Assembly: GCA_035510695.1 (NCBI GenBank)
Contig: DATKGO010000008.1
Span: 1-29,252, forward strand
DNA from: DAIDHK01 sp035510695
GTDB taxonomy: Bacteria; Patescibacteriota; Microgenomatia; Levybacterales; UBA12049
Direction: 5' to 3'
DNA: 29,252 nt
In this document: positions 13,717-21,932 of the stretch, in pieces
How positions within the stretch are numbered: position 1 is the first letter of the stretch
Layout of the letters: every line of letters begins with the position of its first letter
The notes under the pieces: model-generated
The model's database searches: none
Told to the model about the DNA's origin: nothing
What the model saw: only the letters and a program-made list of their open reading frames with translations
Translations under genes and position numbers: made by a program

Positions 13717-15442
13717 TAAGTTTGCTATCGATGAGTAAAAGAAAAATAAGGAATACAAAAGTGAAAAGACTAATGATTCGGGAAAAAATTTGAACCGGTG
13801 TTGTAACGAAATTAAGAATTACCAGGTATTTGCCTTTTGGTAAAATGAAAGTGATTATCCCTGGATATTTTTTAGTTTGATACTGAATGGAATAAATTTT
13901 ATTATTGACCCATAATCTCCAGCGCGGATAATATACGGTGTTTTCTTTTATAGTCATCTGAGTATTTGCGTTAATAATATATTCATGTTTTAAAATTGAA
14001 TAAGATAATTCTTTTATAACGCCTTTTCCCGACAATATTTCTATATGTTGGTTTGGAATTTTATCTATCCAAGGATGTTTTGCATCAACCCAAATTGGAA
14101 TTGCCTGGTAAATATTTAAACCCTTACTTGTAGTTAAAGAAGCAGTCTGCGTTAAAGAAGAATCCGTGACGTTTGAGATCATGCCTCTATTTCCCCAATT
14201 AAGTATAGTGATAAAAATTGTCAACGAGCAGATGATAATTATCCATTGTGTTTTAAATTTTGATAATACTAATGCGGCCATGAAGGAAGTAATAATGTTT
14301 ACGGGAAGTAAAACACGGTAAGCAAATTGTAAATGAGAGAGCATGGGAAAGAATTTCCATACAGGATAAGAAATTGACAGAAGCATAAAAAAATAGATGC
14401 AAAATATGACAAAAAGAAAATAAGATAAATATTTTTGATTTTTTGTAAATCTTTTTTTAAAGCAATAGATAATAAAAATAACAAAGGTAAAAATTTGAGC
14501 ATAACCAATAAGTGGAGATAACTCCCCATAATGACCTTGATAAAGAAAGCCCCACCTCCATGGTGAATAGAAAAGACTAGTTATGTTTGGGAAGACAATA
14601 CTAGAATAAATAGTTTGATTGGTGTTTTGTATTTCATTTAGGGCAGGCAGCCAGTAAAACAAACTTAATAGTAATCCGCTAAATATTGATAAAAATAACA
14701 TTATAAAAAAATATTTATTTCTTTTTTTAGCTGTGTACCAAAGATATATCGAATATAGAATTATTAAAGGTATAGTTATAAAAGTGAGTTCAATGTGTGA
14801 TAAAATTAATAAACAAAAAATAAATGATATTAAACAATAATGTTTTTTTGAATATGTTTGTGAATAAGTTTTAAGAAAAAGAAAATATAAAGGAAGAAGT
14901 GTAATCATGATTAGTTCTCCAATGTCAGTTCTAAAATTCATATCAATTAAATGATAAGGTGCGTATAAATAAAATATGCCGGCGATTAATCCGGCCTTTG
15001 CTCCAAGTTCCTTTTTTATCCATAGATATATTGTCAAACCTGATATTATAAAAGATAATGCAATTAAAACCTTTATACTTAAAATGAACGAAAGACCTCC
15101 GAGATGAATAAGAGATATTAGATAGTATGGTAATGGGTAAGAAAAAATAAATGCAGGATATCCATATGTTGCATTCAGGTTAGCGGCCCATTGTGGAAAT
15201 AAAATACCTGTAGTAAGTGAGGAATAAAAGGACATAGCATGGACAATATGCAAAGTTAAATCACCGCTTTCGTATACTCCGGGTCTGAAGATACTCCATA
15301 AAGGTATCAGTGAGCAAAGCAATAATATTAATAAATAGTTAATTTTTTTTCGCTTCCAGAATATATAAACAGTGATAAGAAGAAAAAAAATAAGGGCGGA
15401 GAAGAAATTGATTAAGACCATTGATGAATATTTGTTTAACAT
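13685..15442 (-). CDS. polytopic PTPS-related (GT-C-like) membrane protein
   Basis: A 585-aa protein with about a dozen hydrophobic segments and a soluble C-terminal part. The N-terminal loop SGDLTLHIVHAMSFYSSL and then PQWAANLNATYGYPAFIFSY match the 6-pyruvoyl-tetrahydropterin-synthase-related membrane family and the related YfhO glycosyltransferases, where the early acidic residue acts with a polyprenyl-phosphate sugar donor. It likely adds sugars on the outer face of the membrane. The ATG at 15442 is preferred over an upstream TTG at 15457; an extended -10 (15478-15473) would then give a leader of about 24 nt. It converges with and overlaps the GT4 gene. Confidence 0.8.
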   Translation of the reverse strand: MLNKYSSMVLINFFSALIFFLLITVYIFWKRKKINYLLILLLCSLIPLWSIFRPGVYESGDLTLHIVHAMSFYSSLTTGILFPQWAANLNATYGYPAFIFSYPLPYYLISLIHLGGLSFILSIKVLIALSFIISGLTIYLWIKKELGAKAGLIAGIFYLYAPYHLIDMNFRTDIGELIMITLLPLYFLFLKTYSQTYSKKHYCLISFIFCLLILSHIELTFITIPLIILYSIYLWYTAKKRNKYFFIMLFLSIFSGLLLSLFYWLPALNEIQNTNQTIYSSIVFPNITSLFYSPWRWGFLYQGHYGELSPLIGYAQIFTFVIFIIYCFKKRFTKNQKYLSYFLFVIFCIYFFMLLSISYPVWKFFPMLSHLQFAYRVLLPVNIITSFMAALVLSKFKTQWIIIICSLTIFITILNWGNRGMISNVTDSSLTQTASLTTSKGLNIYQAIPIWVDAKHPWIDKIPNQHIEILSGKGVIKELSYSILKHEYIINANTQMTIKENTVYYPRWRLWVNNKIYSIQYQTKKYPGIITFILPKGKYLVILNFVTTPVQIFSRIISLFTFVFLIFLLLIDSKLINAKVLNIFR

Positions 15443-15472
15443 TTTATTTTTTGGCAATTGCTCACCGGTACA

Positions 15473-15508
15473 ATTATAGCAAAATATTAAACTCTAGTTT
15501 GCTATAAT
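15473..15508. promoter_or_regulatory. back-to-back symmetric extended -10 promoters
   Basis: Plus strand TGC-TATAAT (hexamer 15503-15508) drives the GT2 gene at 15519, 10 nt downstream. Minus strand TGC-TATAAT (hexamer 15478-15473) drives the membrane protein ending at 13685. Together they give a perfect 9-bp inverted repeat, TATAGCAAA (15475-15483) and TTTGCTATA (15498-15506). Neither has a clear -35 box. Confidence 0.65.
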
Positions 15509-15518
15509 ATAAAACAAG

Positions 15519-16445
15519 ATGAAGGCGCAAAAGACCACATTTATCGCGACTGTTCTAAACGAAGAGAAGACAATTAGAAAATTTCTTCTCTCAATATTTA
15601 ATCAAACTATACAACCTGATGAAATCATTATTACCGACGGAGGTTCTAAAGATAAAACGGTTGAAATTATAAAAAAATTTAGTAAAGAAAATAAGTACCC
15701 TATTGTTGTTTTAGAGAAAAAAGGTAATAGAGCAGTCGGGAGAAATTTTGCAATTGAAAAAGCTAAGAATGATATTATTTTTTGTTCCGATGCGGGGTGT
15801 GTCCTGGATAAAAATTGGATGAAAAATATTTCCAAACCCTTGGAGAATAAAAAAGTTGAAGTAGTTGCCGGTTATTATCGGGGAAAAGCAACGAACGTTT
15901 TTCAAAAATGTATCATTCCCTATGTTCTGGTTATGCCGGATAAAGTAACCCCCAAAAGTTTTTTACCCGCAACGCGTTCAATGGTATTTAAAAAATCAAT
16001 TTGGAAAAAAGTTGGCGGTTTTCCTGAAAAGTATTCACATAATGAAGATTACGTTTTTGCTAAACGTTTAAAGAAAATAGGAGCAATAATTATTTTTGTC
16101 GAATCTGCTTTTGTATATTGGATTCCTCCTCAAAATTTATTTAAGACGTATCGTATGTTTTTGCGATTTGCATATGGAGATATGGAAGCGGGAATAATTC
16201 GTCCGAAAGTAATTTTAATTTTTTTACGATATTTTTTCGCTATAGCTCTATTTTCGTTTGGTATCCATTATCATTCGCTCTTTATTCTTTATTCTTTATT
16301 CTTTATTCTTATTTTATACTTGATTTGGTCTATTAATAAAAATTATCGTTACGTAAGCGATATCCGCGCATTGTATGTTCTTCCTTTTTTACAAATTGTG
16401 AGTGATGTGGCTGTTTTAACGGGTACAATATTAGGATTAATTTAA
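15519..16445 (+). CDS. glycosyltransferase family 2 with C-terminal membrane segments
   Basis: A 308-aa protein. GT-A fold: FIATVLNEEKTIRKFL at the start, EIIITDGGSKDKTVEII (UDP-sugar binding Asp), CSDAGC as the DxD-like metal site, and KYSHNEDYVFAKRL as the acceptor-side ED motif. Residues about 240-308 form two or three hydrophobic helices that anchor it to the membrane. The ATG lies 10 nt after a consensus extended -10. A tract of four TTTATTC units at codons about 255-263 sits in the first membrane helix, so gain or loss of one unit would shift the frame and replace the C-terminal helices. It likely extends the lipid-linked glycan in the cytoplasm. Confidence 0.9.
   Translation: MKAQKTTFIATVLNEEKTIRKFLLSIFNQTIQPDEIIITDGGSKDKTVEIIKKFSKENKYPIVVLEKKGNRAVGRNFAIEKAKNDIIFCSDAGCVLDKNWMKNISKPLENKKVEVVAGYYRGKATNVFQKCIIPYVLVMPDKVTPKSFLPATRSMVFKKSIWKKVGGFPEKYSHNEDYVFAKRLKKIGAIIIFVESAFVYWIPPQNLFKTYRMFLRFAYGDMEAGIIRPKVILIFLRYFFAIALFSFGIHYHSLFILYSLFFILILYLIWSINKNYRYVSDIRALYVLPFLQIVSDVAVLTGTILGLI
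16281..16308 (+). repeat. heptanucleotide tandem repeat, TTTATTC x4, in a GT2 gene
   Basis: Four perfect copies of TTTATTC (16281-16287, 16288-16294, 16295-16301, 16302-16308) with a partial fifth. The unit is not a multiple of three, so slipped-strand change of one copy alters the reading frame of the glycosyltransferase. Confidence 0.85.
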
Positions 16446-16471
16446 TTGTGTTTACAGCGTTAGTTTCTTGA

Positions 16472-16477
16472 TACAAT
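16472..16477 (+). promoter_or_regulatory. leaderless promoter of the flippase gene
   Basis: TACAAT preceded by TGA (extended -10) ends 6 nt before the ATG at 16484, so transcription should begin on the start codon itself. TTTACA at 16451-16456 is a -35 candidate with a short 15-nt spacer. Confidence 0.55.
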
Positions 16478-16483
16478 ATTAGT

Positions 16484-17716
16484 ATGGGATATACAAAAGA
16501 CGTTATAAAGGGTGTTTCCTGGACAGGTTTATTGAGTTTCTCGACGAAACTTGTCGGTTTTATAGAAGCATTGATCCTTGCCAGAATTCTTTTGCCTTCG
16601 CAATTCGGAGCTTACGGAATCGCAATGTTGGCGCTTGGATTATTGGAAACTCTTACTGAAACCGGAGTCAATATAGTTTTGGTTCAAGAAAAAGAAACCG
16701 AGCGTTATATCAGTTCCGCGTGGATAGTTTCAATTGCGCGGGGTTTAATAATTATGTTAGTCCTTTTGGCTGTTTCGCCATTTATAGCCAATTTTTTCCA
16801 TTCACCCGGTTCATTAATTCTTCTTTTACTTATCAGTATTGTCCCGTTTTTTCGGGGATTTATAAATCCCTCAGTCGTAAAATTTCAAAAAGAACTAAAC
16901 TTCAGGAAAAACTTTTGGTATCAAATGATTATACTTTTCGTTAACACTGCAATATCTATCACTATTACTTTTATGACTAAACAACCTATTGGTATCATCA
17001 TAGGACTTTTGGCCGGTGTGATAACAGAATTATTTTTATCGTTTATCGTAGTTTCGCCGCGTCCGCGTATTCAATTTGAAAAAGAATATATTTTCAAGAT
17101 TTTTCATAGAGGTAAATGGATAACGCTTGGCGGAATTTTTGATTATTTATTTTATAACTCTGATAATATCGCGGTTGGCCGTATTCTTGGAGCAACTTCT
17201 TTGGGAATTTATCAATTAGCATATTCCTTGGCTGTTATGCCGCTGGTCGAAATTTCCAACGTGTTTATTTACGTTACGTTTCCCATATTTACGAAATTAT
17301 CCAATGATCGTCCTCGTTTAAAAAACGCTTATTTTAAAACTGTTTTAGGAATTTGTTTATTAGCCATTCCTTTTGTACTTGTTTTTATTATCTTTCCGCA
17401 AATATTTGTTTATATTCTTGGACAAAAATGGTCGGCTATAACTTCTATATTGCCGGTGTTAGCTTTACTGGGATTTGTTAAAGCAATTTCGGGATCTTCA
17501 TCGGCACTTTTTTTAAGCGAATTAAAACAAAAATATGTTATGTCGATTACGCTAATTACAATCGTCGGTATGTTGCTAGCCCTTGTCCCATTAATTAATC
17601 GTTACGGTATGATCGGGGCTGGAGAAGCAGCATTAATCGGTTCGGTCATTCCTTTGCCAGTAATTATTTATTTTATTTGGAAAATATTTAGAAATAAAAA
17701 TAATACAAGAATATGA
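16484..17716 (+). CDS. Wzx-type polysaccharide flippase (MOP superfamily)
   Basis: A 410-aa protein with about twelve membrane helices. It begins with the typical polysaccharide-exporter N-terminus (GVSWTGLLSFSTKLVGFIEA, then ARILLPSQFGAYGIAMLALG). GRILGATSLGIYQLAYSLA around residue 245 starts the second half-repeat. This resembles the Wzx/TuaB/WzxC group, which moves undecaprenyl-linked oligosaccharides across the cytoplasmic membrane. It is in the right context, among glycosyltransferases and an O-antigen ligase-like protein. It overlaps the next methyltransferase by 4 nt (ATGA), so the two are co-translated. Confidence 0.92.
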   Translation: MGYTKDVIKGVSWTGLLSFSTKLVGFIEALILARILLPSQFGAYGIAMLALGLLETLTETGVNIVLVQEKETERYISSAWIVSIARGLIIMLVLLAVSPFIANFFHSPGSLILLLLISIVPFFRGFINPSVVKFQKELNFRKNFWYQMIILFVNTAISITITFMTKQPIGIIIGLLAGVITELFLSFIVVSPRPRIQFEKEYIFKIFHRGKWITLGGIFDYLFYNSDNIAVGRILGATSLGIYQLAYSLAVMPLVEISNVFIYVTFPIFTKLSNDRPRLKNAYFKTVLGICLLAIPFVLVFIIFPQIFVYILGQKWSAITSILPVLALLGFVKAISGSSSALFLSELKQKYVMSITLITIVGMLLALVPLINRYGMIGAGEAALIGSVIPLPVIIYFIWKIFRNKNNTRI

Positions 17717-18684
17717 AAAGTAAATGGGAAAATCCAAAGTGTAATTTTTGCGGGAGCAGTGAGTATGAGGTTGTTTATGACAATTTTATCGAATGGGCAT
17801 ATGAAGGAAAGTTTGGAATAGTCAAGTGTAAAAATTGTGATCTTTGTTTTACAAGTCCACGTCCAATTCCGAGTGAAATCGGGAAATATTATGAAGCAAG
17901 TAGCTATTATGGGAGAGAAATGACACATAAAGAACAGACAGAAAAAAATATCAAAGAACGCGACGCAGCTTTTAGCACGCTTTATGAATTGATTGCACAA
18001 TTTAAAAAAACAGGTAGAATATTGGACATTGGAGCAGGTATAGGTATGATGTTGAGTAAGTATAAGGATGATGGATGGGATGCTCAGGGTATAGAGATAA
18101 GCCCGGAAGCTGTAAAGTTTGCCAAGATACAATACAAACTGCGTTTGCGACAGGGAGATTTTTTTGATTTTTCCTTTCAAAAAAATTCTTTTGATGTAAT
18201 CGTTTTAAATAATGCTTTAGAACATTTATATAACCCCCAAGAAACAATTGATCGGGTTTATGCATTATTAAAAGATGGAGGGTTAATTGTAGTCGCTGTT
18301 CCAAATTGTGAAAGTCTGGGACGGAAAATATTTGAAAAAAAATGGTTGGGTTGGCAGCCTCCAAGACATTTGTACCATTTTTCTGCAAAGACATTAGCAA
18401 ATATGTTTATACATGCGGGTTTTAAAAATTTGCATGTAGCATATAATTACACAACACAGAATAAATATTCGTTATTTCAGAGTTTGCGTTACGCTTATTC
18501 GCCAAAATTTCAGAAAAAATCTGGTGGAGGATTGATGAAAACAGATACTTCAATAAAAAATGGAAAAATTAATATGAATGTTGAGTTAGGAAAAATAGCG
18601 GGTAATGTCTTTGCATCAATCGGAGCGTTTATAGAGCCAGCTTTATGTCTTGGAGAGATAATTATCGTTTATGTCCAAAAATAG
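17713..18684 (+). CDS. class I SAM methyltransferase with zinc-knuckle N-terminus
   Basis: A 323-aa protein. Two Cys pairs, CNFC at about residue 10 and CKNC near residue 39, form an N-terminal zinc ribbon. The methyltransferase core follows: LDIGAGIG (motif I), QGIEIS, FDVIVLNNALEHLYNP (motif IV), then GWQPPRHLYHFS, typical of the methyltransferase 23 family found in glycan clusters. It probably methylates a sugar hydroxyl or a chain end; the substrate is not known. It starts inside the stop codon of the flippase gene, so expression is coupled. It has the same zinc-plus-Rossmann plan as the gene at 11828 but is not a close copy. Confidence 0.87.
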   Translation: MKSKWENPKCNFCGSSEYEVVYDNFIEWAYEGKFGIVKCKNCDLCFTSPRPIPSEIGKYYEASSYYGREMTHKEQTEKNIKERDAAFSTLYELIAQFKKTGRILDIGAGIGMMLSKYKDDGWDAQGIEISPEAVKFAKIQYKLRLRQGDFFDFSFQKNSFDVIVLNNALEHLYNPQETIDRVYALLKDGGLIVVAVPNCESLGRKIFEKKWLGWQPPRHLYHFSAKTLANMFIHAGFKNLHVAYNYTTQNKYSLFQSLRYAYSPKFQKKSGGGLMKTDTSIKNGKINMNVELGKIAGNVFASIGAFIEPALCLGEIIIVYVQK

Positions 18685-18732
18685 TATTTAGTTTTGGCCG
18701 AATCTAAGTAGAATACATAAAGCTTCATCAGT

Positions 18733-18738
18733 TATACT
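18733..18738 (+). promoter_or_regulatory. -10 box that favours the second ATG of the next gene
   Basis: TATACT ends 3 nt before ATG 18742 but 9 nt before the in-frame ATG at 18748. The second spacing matches the leaderless pattern here, so 18748 is the likelier start. Confidence 0.5.
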
Positions 18739-18747
18739 AATATGGAA

Positions 18748-19608
18748 ATGAAAAGCCGGGGAGACTGTATAGTTTCAATTATCATAGTGCATTATAAGGC
18801 AGACAAATATTTCTTTGCCTGTTTAGATTCGATATATAAAAATAAGCCCAAAGTTTCTTTTGAGATCATAGTGGTGGATAACGATGAGCAAGACACAATT
18901 GAACAGAAACTGAAAGAAAAATTTCCCACAATTGTGTATGTTAAAAATACTGTAAATAATGGTTGGGGAGGCGGTACAAATTTAGGCGTAAAATTTGCAA
19001 AAGGGAAATATCTTTATTTTTTGAATCCGGACACAATAGTTTTACGGGATGCACTTGATAACAATTATAAATTTATTCAGCAGAATCCAAAAGCTGGCGT
19101 GGTTGCATCATTGTTACTTGATGCTAAACGAAAAGTTTATCAGTTACAAGGTACTAAGACTTTAACACCGTTTAGAGCTGTAATTGTGTATTCTTTCTTG
19201 AATAAATGGTTTTCCAATAATCCAGTATCGTCTTCATTTTTTTATAAAAATATAAAAAGAGATAAACCATTTATAATAGAAACTCCAATACTCTCTGCAT
19301 CTATAATAAAAAAAAACATTTTTGAAAAAATAGGCATGTTTGACGAGAATTATTTTTTGTATTTTGAAGAAAATGATTTGGGGAAGAGAGTTGAAAAGTA
19401 TGGGTACATAAACTATATTAATCCCAATTCGAAAATTGTTCATGTGTGGGAGGCGTCTACAAGCACTAGAAACGACATAAATGAAATTTTTAGAGCAAGT
19501 CGAAAATATTATTTTCAAAAATATTACGGGGGCTTTACAGCCTGGTTTGTGGATAATTGTATTATGTTGCCGATATTCATTAAGAATATTTTTTATGGTA
19601 GAATATAA
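18748..19608 (+). CDS. glycosyltransferase family 2, rhamnosyltransferase-like
   Basis: A 286-aa protein (288 if started at 18742). SIIIVHYKADKYFFACLDSI and EIIVVDNDEQD are the GT-A donor-binding strands. NNGWGGGTNLGVKFAKGKY and FLNPDTIV (the metal-binding NPD) are typical of WbbL/RfbN-like rhamnosyltransferases. MFDENYFLYFEENDLGKRV holds the acceptor-side EEND motif. Cytoplasmic, with a slightly hydrophobic C-terminus. The donor sugar is inferred from family resemblance only. It precedes the sugar C-methyltransferase by 5 nt, although that gene also has its own -10. Confidence 0.9.
   Translation: MKSRGDCIVSIIIVHYKADKYFFACLDSIYKNKPKVSFEIIVVDNDEQDTIEQKLKEKFPTIVYVKNTVNNGWGGGTNLGVKFAKGKYLYFLNPDTIVLRDALDNNYKFIQQNPKAGVVASLLLDAKRKVYQLQGTKTLTPFRAVIVYSFLNKWFSNNPVSSSFFYKNIKRDKPFIIETPILSASIIKKNIFEKIGMFDENYFLYFEENDLGKRVEKYGYINYINPNSKIVHVWEASTSTRNDINEIFRASRKYYFQKYYGGFTAWFVDNCIMLPIFIKNIFYGRI
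19597..19604 (+). promoter_or_regulatory. extended -10 before the C-methyltransferase gene
   Basis: TGG followed by TAGAAT (19599-19604), ending 9 nt before the ATG at 19614. It lies inside the last codons of the GT2 gene. Confidence 0.45.
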
Positions 19609-19613
19609 AGTAA

Positions 19614-20861
19614 ATGAAAAATCTTAAGAAAATTTCTTACTGCAGAATATGTGGCTCAGGAGATCTTTATGATTATTTAGATTTGGGTATATTGCCCATT
19701 CCAAACGGTTTTCTAACAAAAGGAGAATTAAAAAAGGCTGAAAAAAAATACCCTCTTGTAATTTGTTTTTGTCGAGTGTGTTCACTTTCTCAACTCCGTT
19801 ATATTGTTGATCCAGAAATTATGTTTAAAAATTATCTCTATATTCCGTCTGTCTCTCAGACAAGAGTCAATAATTTTAAAAAATTTGTTGAGGATGCAAG
19901 ACAACGTATAAAACTCAATTCAAAATCATTAATTGTTGATATTGGAAGTAATGATGGAGCACTTTTAAATTGCTTTAAAAATGAAGGTTTTCGGATAGTT
20001 GGGGTAGATCCCGCAGGAAATTTGGTTAAAATTGCACAGCTTAATGGTATTCCTACAGAACTTGGATATTTTGATTCGAAGTTGGCAAAAAAGATGGTAA
20101 AAAAATATGGCGCTGCTGATGTGATGTTTGCTACAAATGTATTCGCACATGTGCATGATTTAATTGAATTTTTACGCGGAGTCGACACATTATTATCAAA
20201 CAATGGTATATTTGTCAGTCAATTTCCTTATGTACTTGACTTAATAAGAGAGAATCAGTTTGATACAATTTATCATGAACACTTATCCTACTTTTCGATT
20301 AAGTCATTAGTTAAATTGTCGGAAAAAACTAATTTAGAAATATATGATATTGTCCCTAGCCATCTTGATGGCGGATCGTTAAAAGTATACTGGAAAAAGA
20401 GAAAAAACAAAAAAATTAGATTAAACAATAATATATATGAACTTCTTAATAAAGAAGAAAAGGAAGGATTATACGATGAAAAAACATATGACTTGTTTAG
20501 AAAAAAGGTTGAATATTTAAAAATAAGTGCAAAAAAACAATTAAAAAAACTAAAAGATGAAGGGAAACATATTGTAGGATATGGAGCTGCAGCAAAAGGA
20601 AATATTTTAATTAATTACTTCGATATCGATCCCCATCTTTTTGATTATTTTGTAGATTCAACATCATATAAACAAGGAAGATTTACACCCGGCAAACATA
20701 TTCCTATTTTTGAAGAAGGGAAAATTTTTCAAACAAAGCCGGACTATATATTAATCTTAGCGTGGAATTTTGCAGAAGAAATTGCAAAGAAAAATAAAGA
20801 GTATTTAAAAAATGGTGGAAAATTCATGATATGTATTCCTGAATTTAAAATACTCGATTGA
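19614..20861 (+). CDS. sugar C-methyltransferase (TylC3/NovU/EvaC-like)
   Basis: A 415-aa protein with the full three-part plan of deoxysugar C-3 methyltransferases. An N-terminal zinc domain has CRIC at residue 10 and CRVCSLSQL near 58. The SAM domain has VDIGSNDGALL (motif I) around 105. A C-terminal domain has GYGAAAKGNILINYF near 325 and FVDSTSYKQGRFTPG. The signature YHEHLSYFS holds the catalytic-region His/Glu used to make branched 3-C-methyl sugars on dTDP-4-keto intermediates. The glycan therefore probably contains a C-methylated deoxysugar, although the dTDP-sugar enzymes that would feed it are not in the window. Its end overlaps the convergent gene at 20845 by 17 nt. Confidence 0.9.
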   Translation: MKNLKKISYCRICGSGDLYDYLDLGILPIPNGFLTKGELKKAEKKYPLVICFCRVCSLSQLRYIVDPEIMFKNYLYIPSVSQTRVNNFKKFVEDARQRIKLNSKSLIVDIGSNDGALLNCFKNEGFRIVGVDPAGNLVKIAQLNGIPTELGYFDSKLAKKMVKKYGAADVMFATNVFAHVHDLIEFLRGVDTLLSNNGIFVSQFPYVLDLIRENQFDTIYHEHLSYFSIKSLVKLSEKTNLEIYDIVPSHLDGGSLKVYWKKRKNKKIRLNNNIYELLNKEEKEGLYDEKTYDLFRKKVEYLKISAKKQLKKLKDEGKHIVGYGAAAKGNILINYFDIDPHLFDYFVDSTSYKQGRFTPGKHIPIFEEGKIFQTKPDYILILAWNFAEEIAKKNKEYLKNGGKFMICIPEFKILD

Positions 20862-21858
20862 GATTTATTTTCTTTTTTAAGTCTAATACAAATCTAACAG
20901 GCAATGGTAAAACACTTAATATCAATGCAGGGGAGAATGGTACGCTAAACCTTAAAAATTCATCCAATAACGGCGTGGGGCCGATGGAGAAAATAAAAAT
21001 TAAAGAAAGCGCCATCCAGACAAAAGCAATACTATATAATTCTGATTTCTTGCGTTTTTTGTAAAGTAAGATTACGCCTATTAAATTTATAAACACATAA
21101 AATAATCCGGATATTAGTATTTTATATTGATGTAAATAAATGGTTCTGAAAAGATCGCGGAATATTTGCAGAACTCCAAATGTTGCTTTTCCTATTGTTG
21201 GATATAATAAGAACTGCTGGAAAATATTTTTGTCTAAAAAGAAATAATTAAAAATAAAAAGCAGTAATGCGGTTGGAACAAAACCCCAAAGCATAAGACG
21301 CATGTTTTTGTAAGCTTTAGTTTTATTTAAATGCCAAAGTAATGCCAACAAAAGACAAACTGCTATTATTCGAACGTCAAAGGCGTAACCAATAATTATC
21401 CCGGACCATAGATATTTTTTCTTTAAGTATAAGGTAATTCCCAAAAGTAATAAAAATACAGTTAGCGGTTCAGTAGCTACTTTTGTTGACTGTAGGATCC
21501 AAACCGGCGGAAAAAACGCAAATGCCGCGGTGGCCAATAAACTTTTAGTTAATAACCAAAATAAATAAATTGCCAATATAGAAGAAGCCAGACTAATCAG
21601 AAAGCCGGATAAGATCTCCGATTTGAAAACCGGATTTAGTATTACAATCAGCACAGGATAACCTGGAAATAATCTTTCATCAGGTTGGAAATGAGGAGTA
21701 TTCAGTGTGCCATGTACTAGAGCATTTGCGTAAGTTGCATAATCATCCTGTTGAATACTAAAATGCGGATCATGAAGATGATTGTTTATGAGGATAAGCC
21801 TGAATAAGAGCGCCAAAATTAAAATTATTGCTAATATGACAATCTGTGATTTCCGCAT
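20845..21858 (-). CDS. GT-C family membrane glycosyltransferase (PMT-like)
   Basis: A 337-aa protein with about eight membrane helices. The first outer loop contains the acidic pair in FSIQQDDYATYANAL and a proline-rich LFPGYPVL, the layout of GT39/PMT_2 enzymes in which the early Asp is catalytic. These enzymes transfer a sugar from a polyprenyl-phosphate donor outside the cytoplasm. It is shorter than full PMT proteins because it lacks the large C-terminal part. The start at ATG 21858 (MRKSQIVILA) is preferred over the codon at 21906, which would add 16 unlikely residues and cross toward the divergent gene. Confidence 0.78.
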   Translation of the reverse strand: MRKSQIVILAIILILALLFRLILINNHLHDPHFSIQQDDYATYANALVHGTLNTPHFQPDERLFPGYPVLIVILNPVFKSEILSGFLISLASSILAIYLFWLLTKSLLATAAFAFFPPVWILQSTKVATEPLTVFLLLLGITLYLKKKYLWSGIIIGYAFDVRIIAVCLLLALLWHLNKTKAYKNMRLMLWGFVPTALLLFIFNYFFLDKNIFQQFLLYPTIGKATFGVLQIFRDLFRTIYLHQYKILISGLFYVFINLIGVILLYKKRKKSELYSIAFVWMALSLIFIFSIGPTPLLDEFLRFSVPFSPALILSVLPLPVRFVLDLKKKINLNRVF

Positions 21859-21932
21859 AGCTTCAAGCTGTGCTATTATTATTAAGGAAAATTTATCTAA
21901 AGTCAAAGATTGTTGTAGTAAGGATTTTAATT

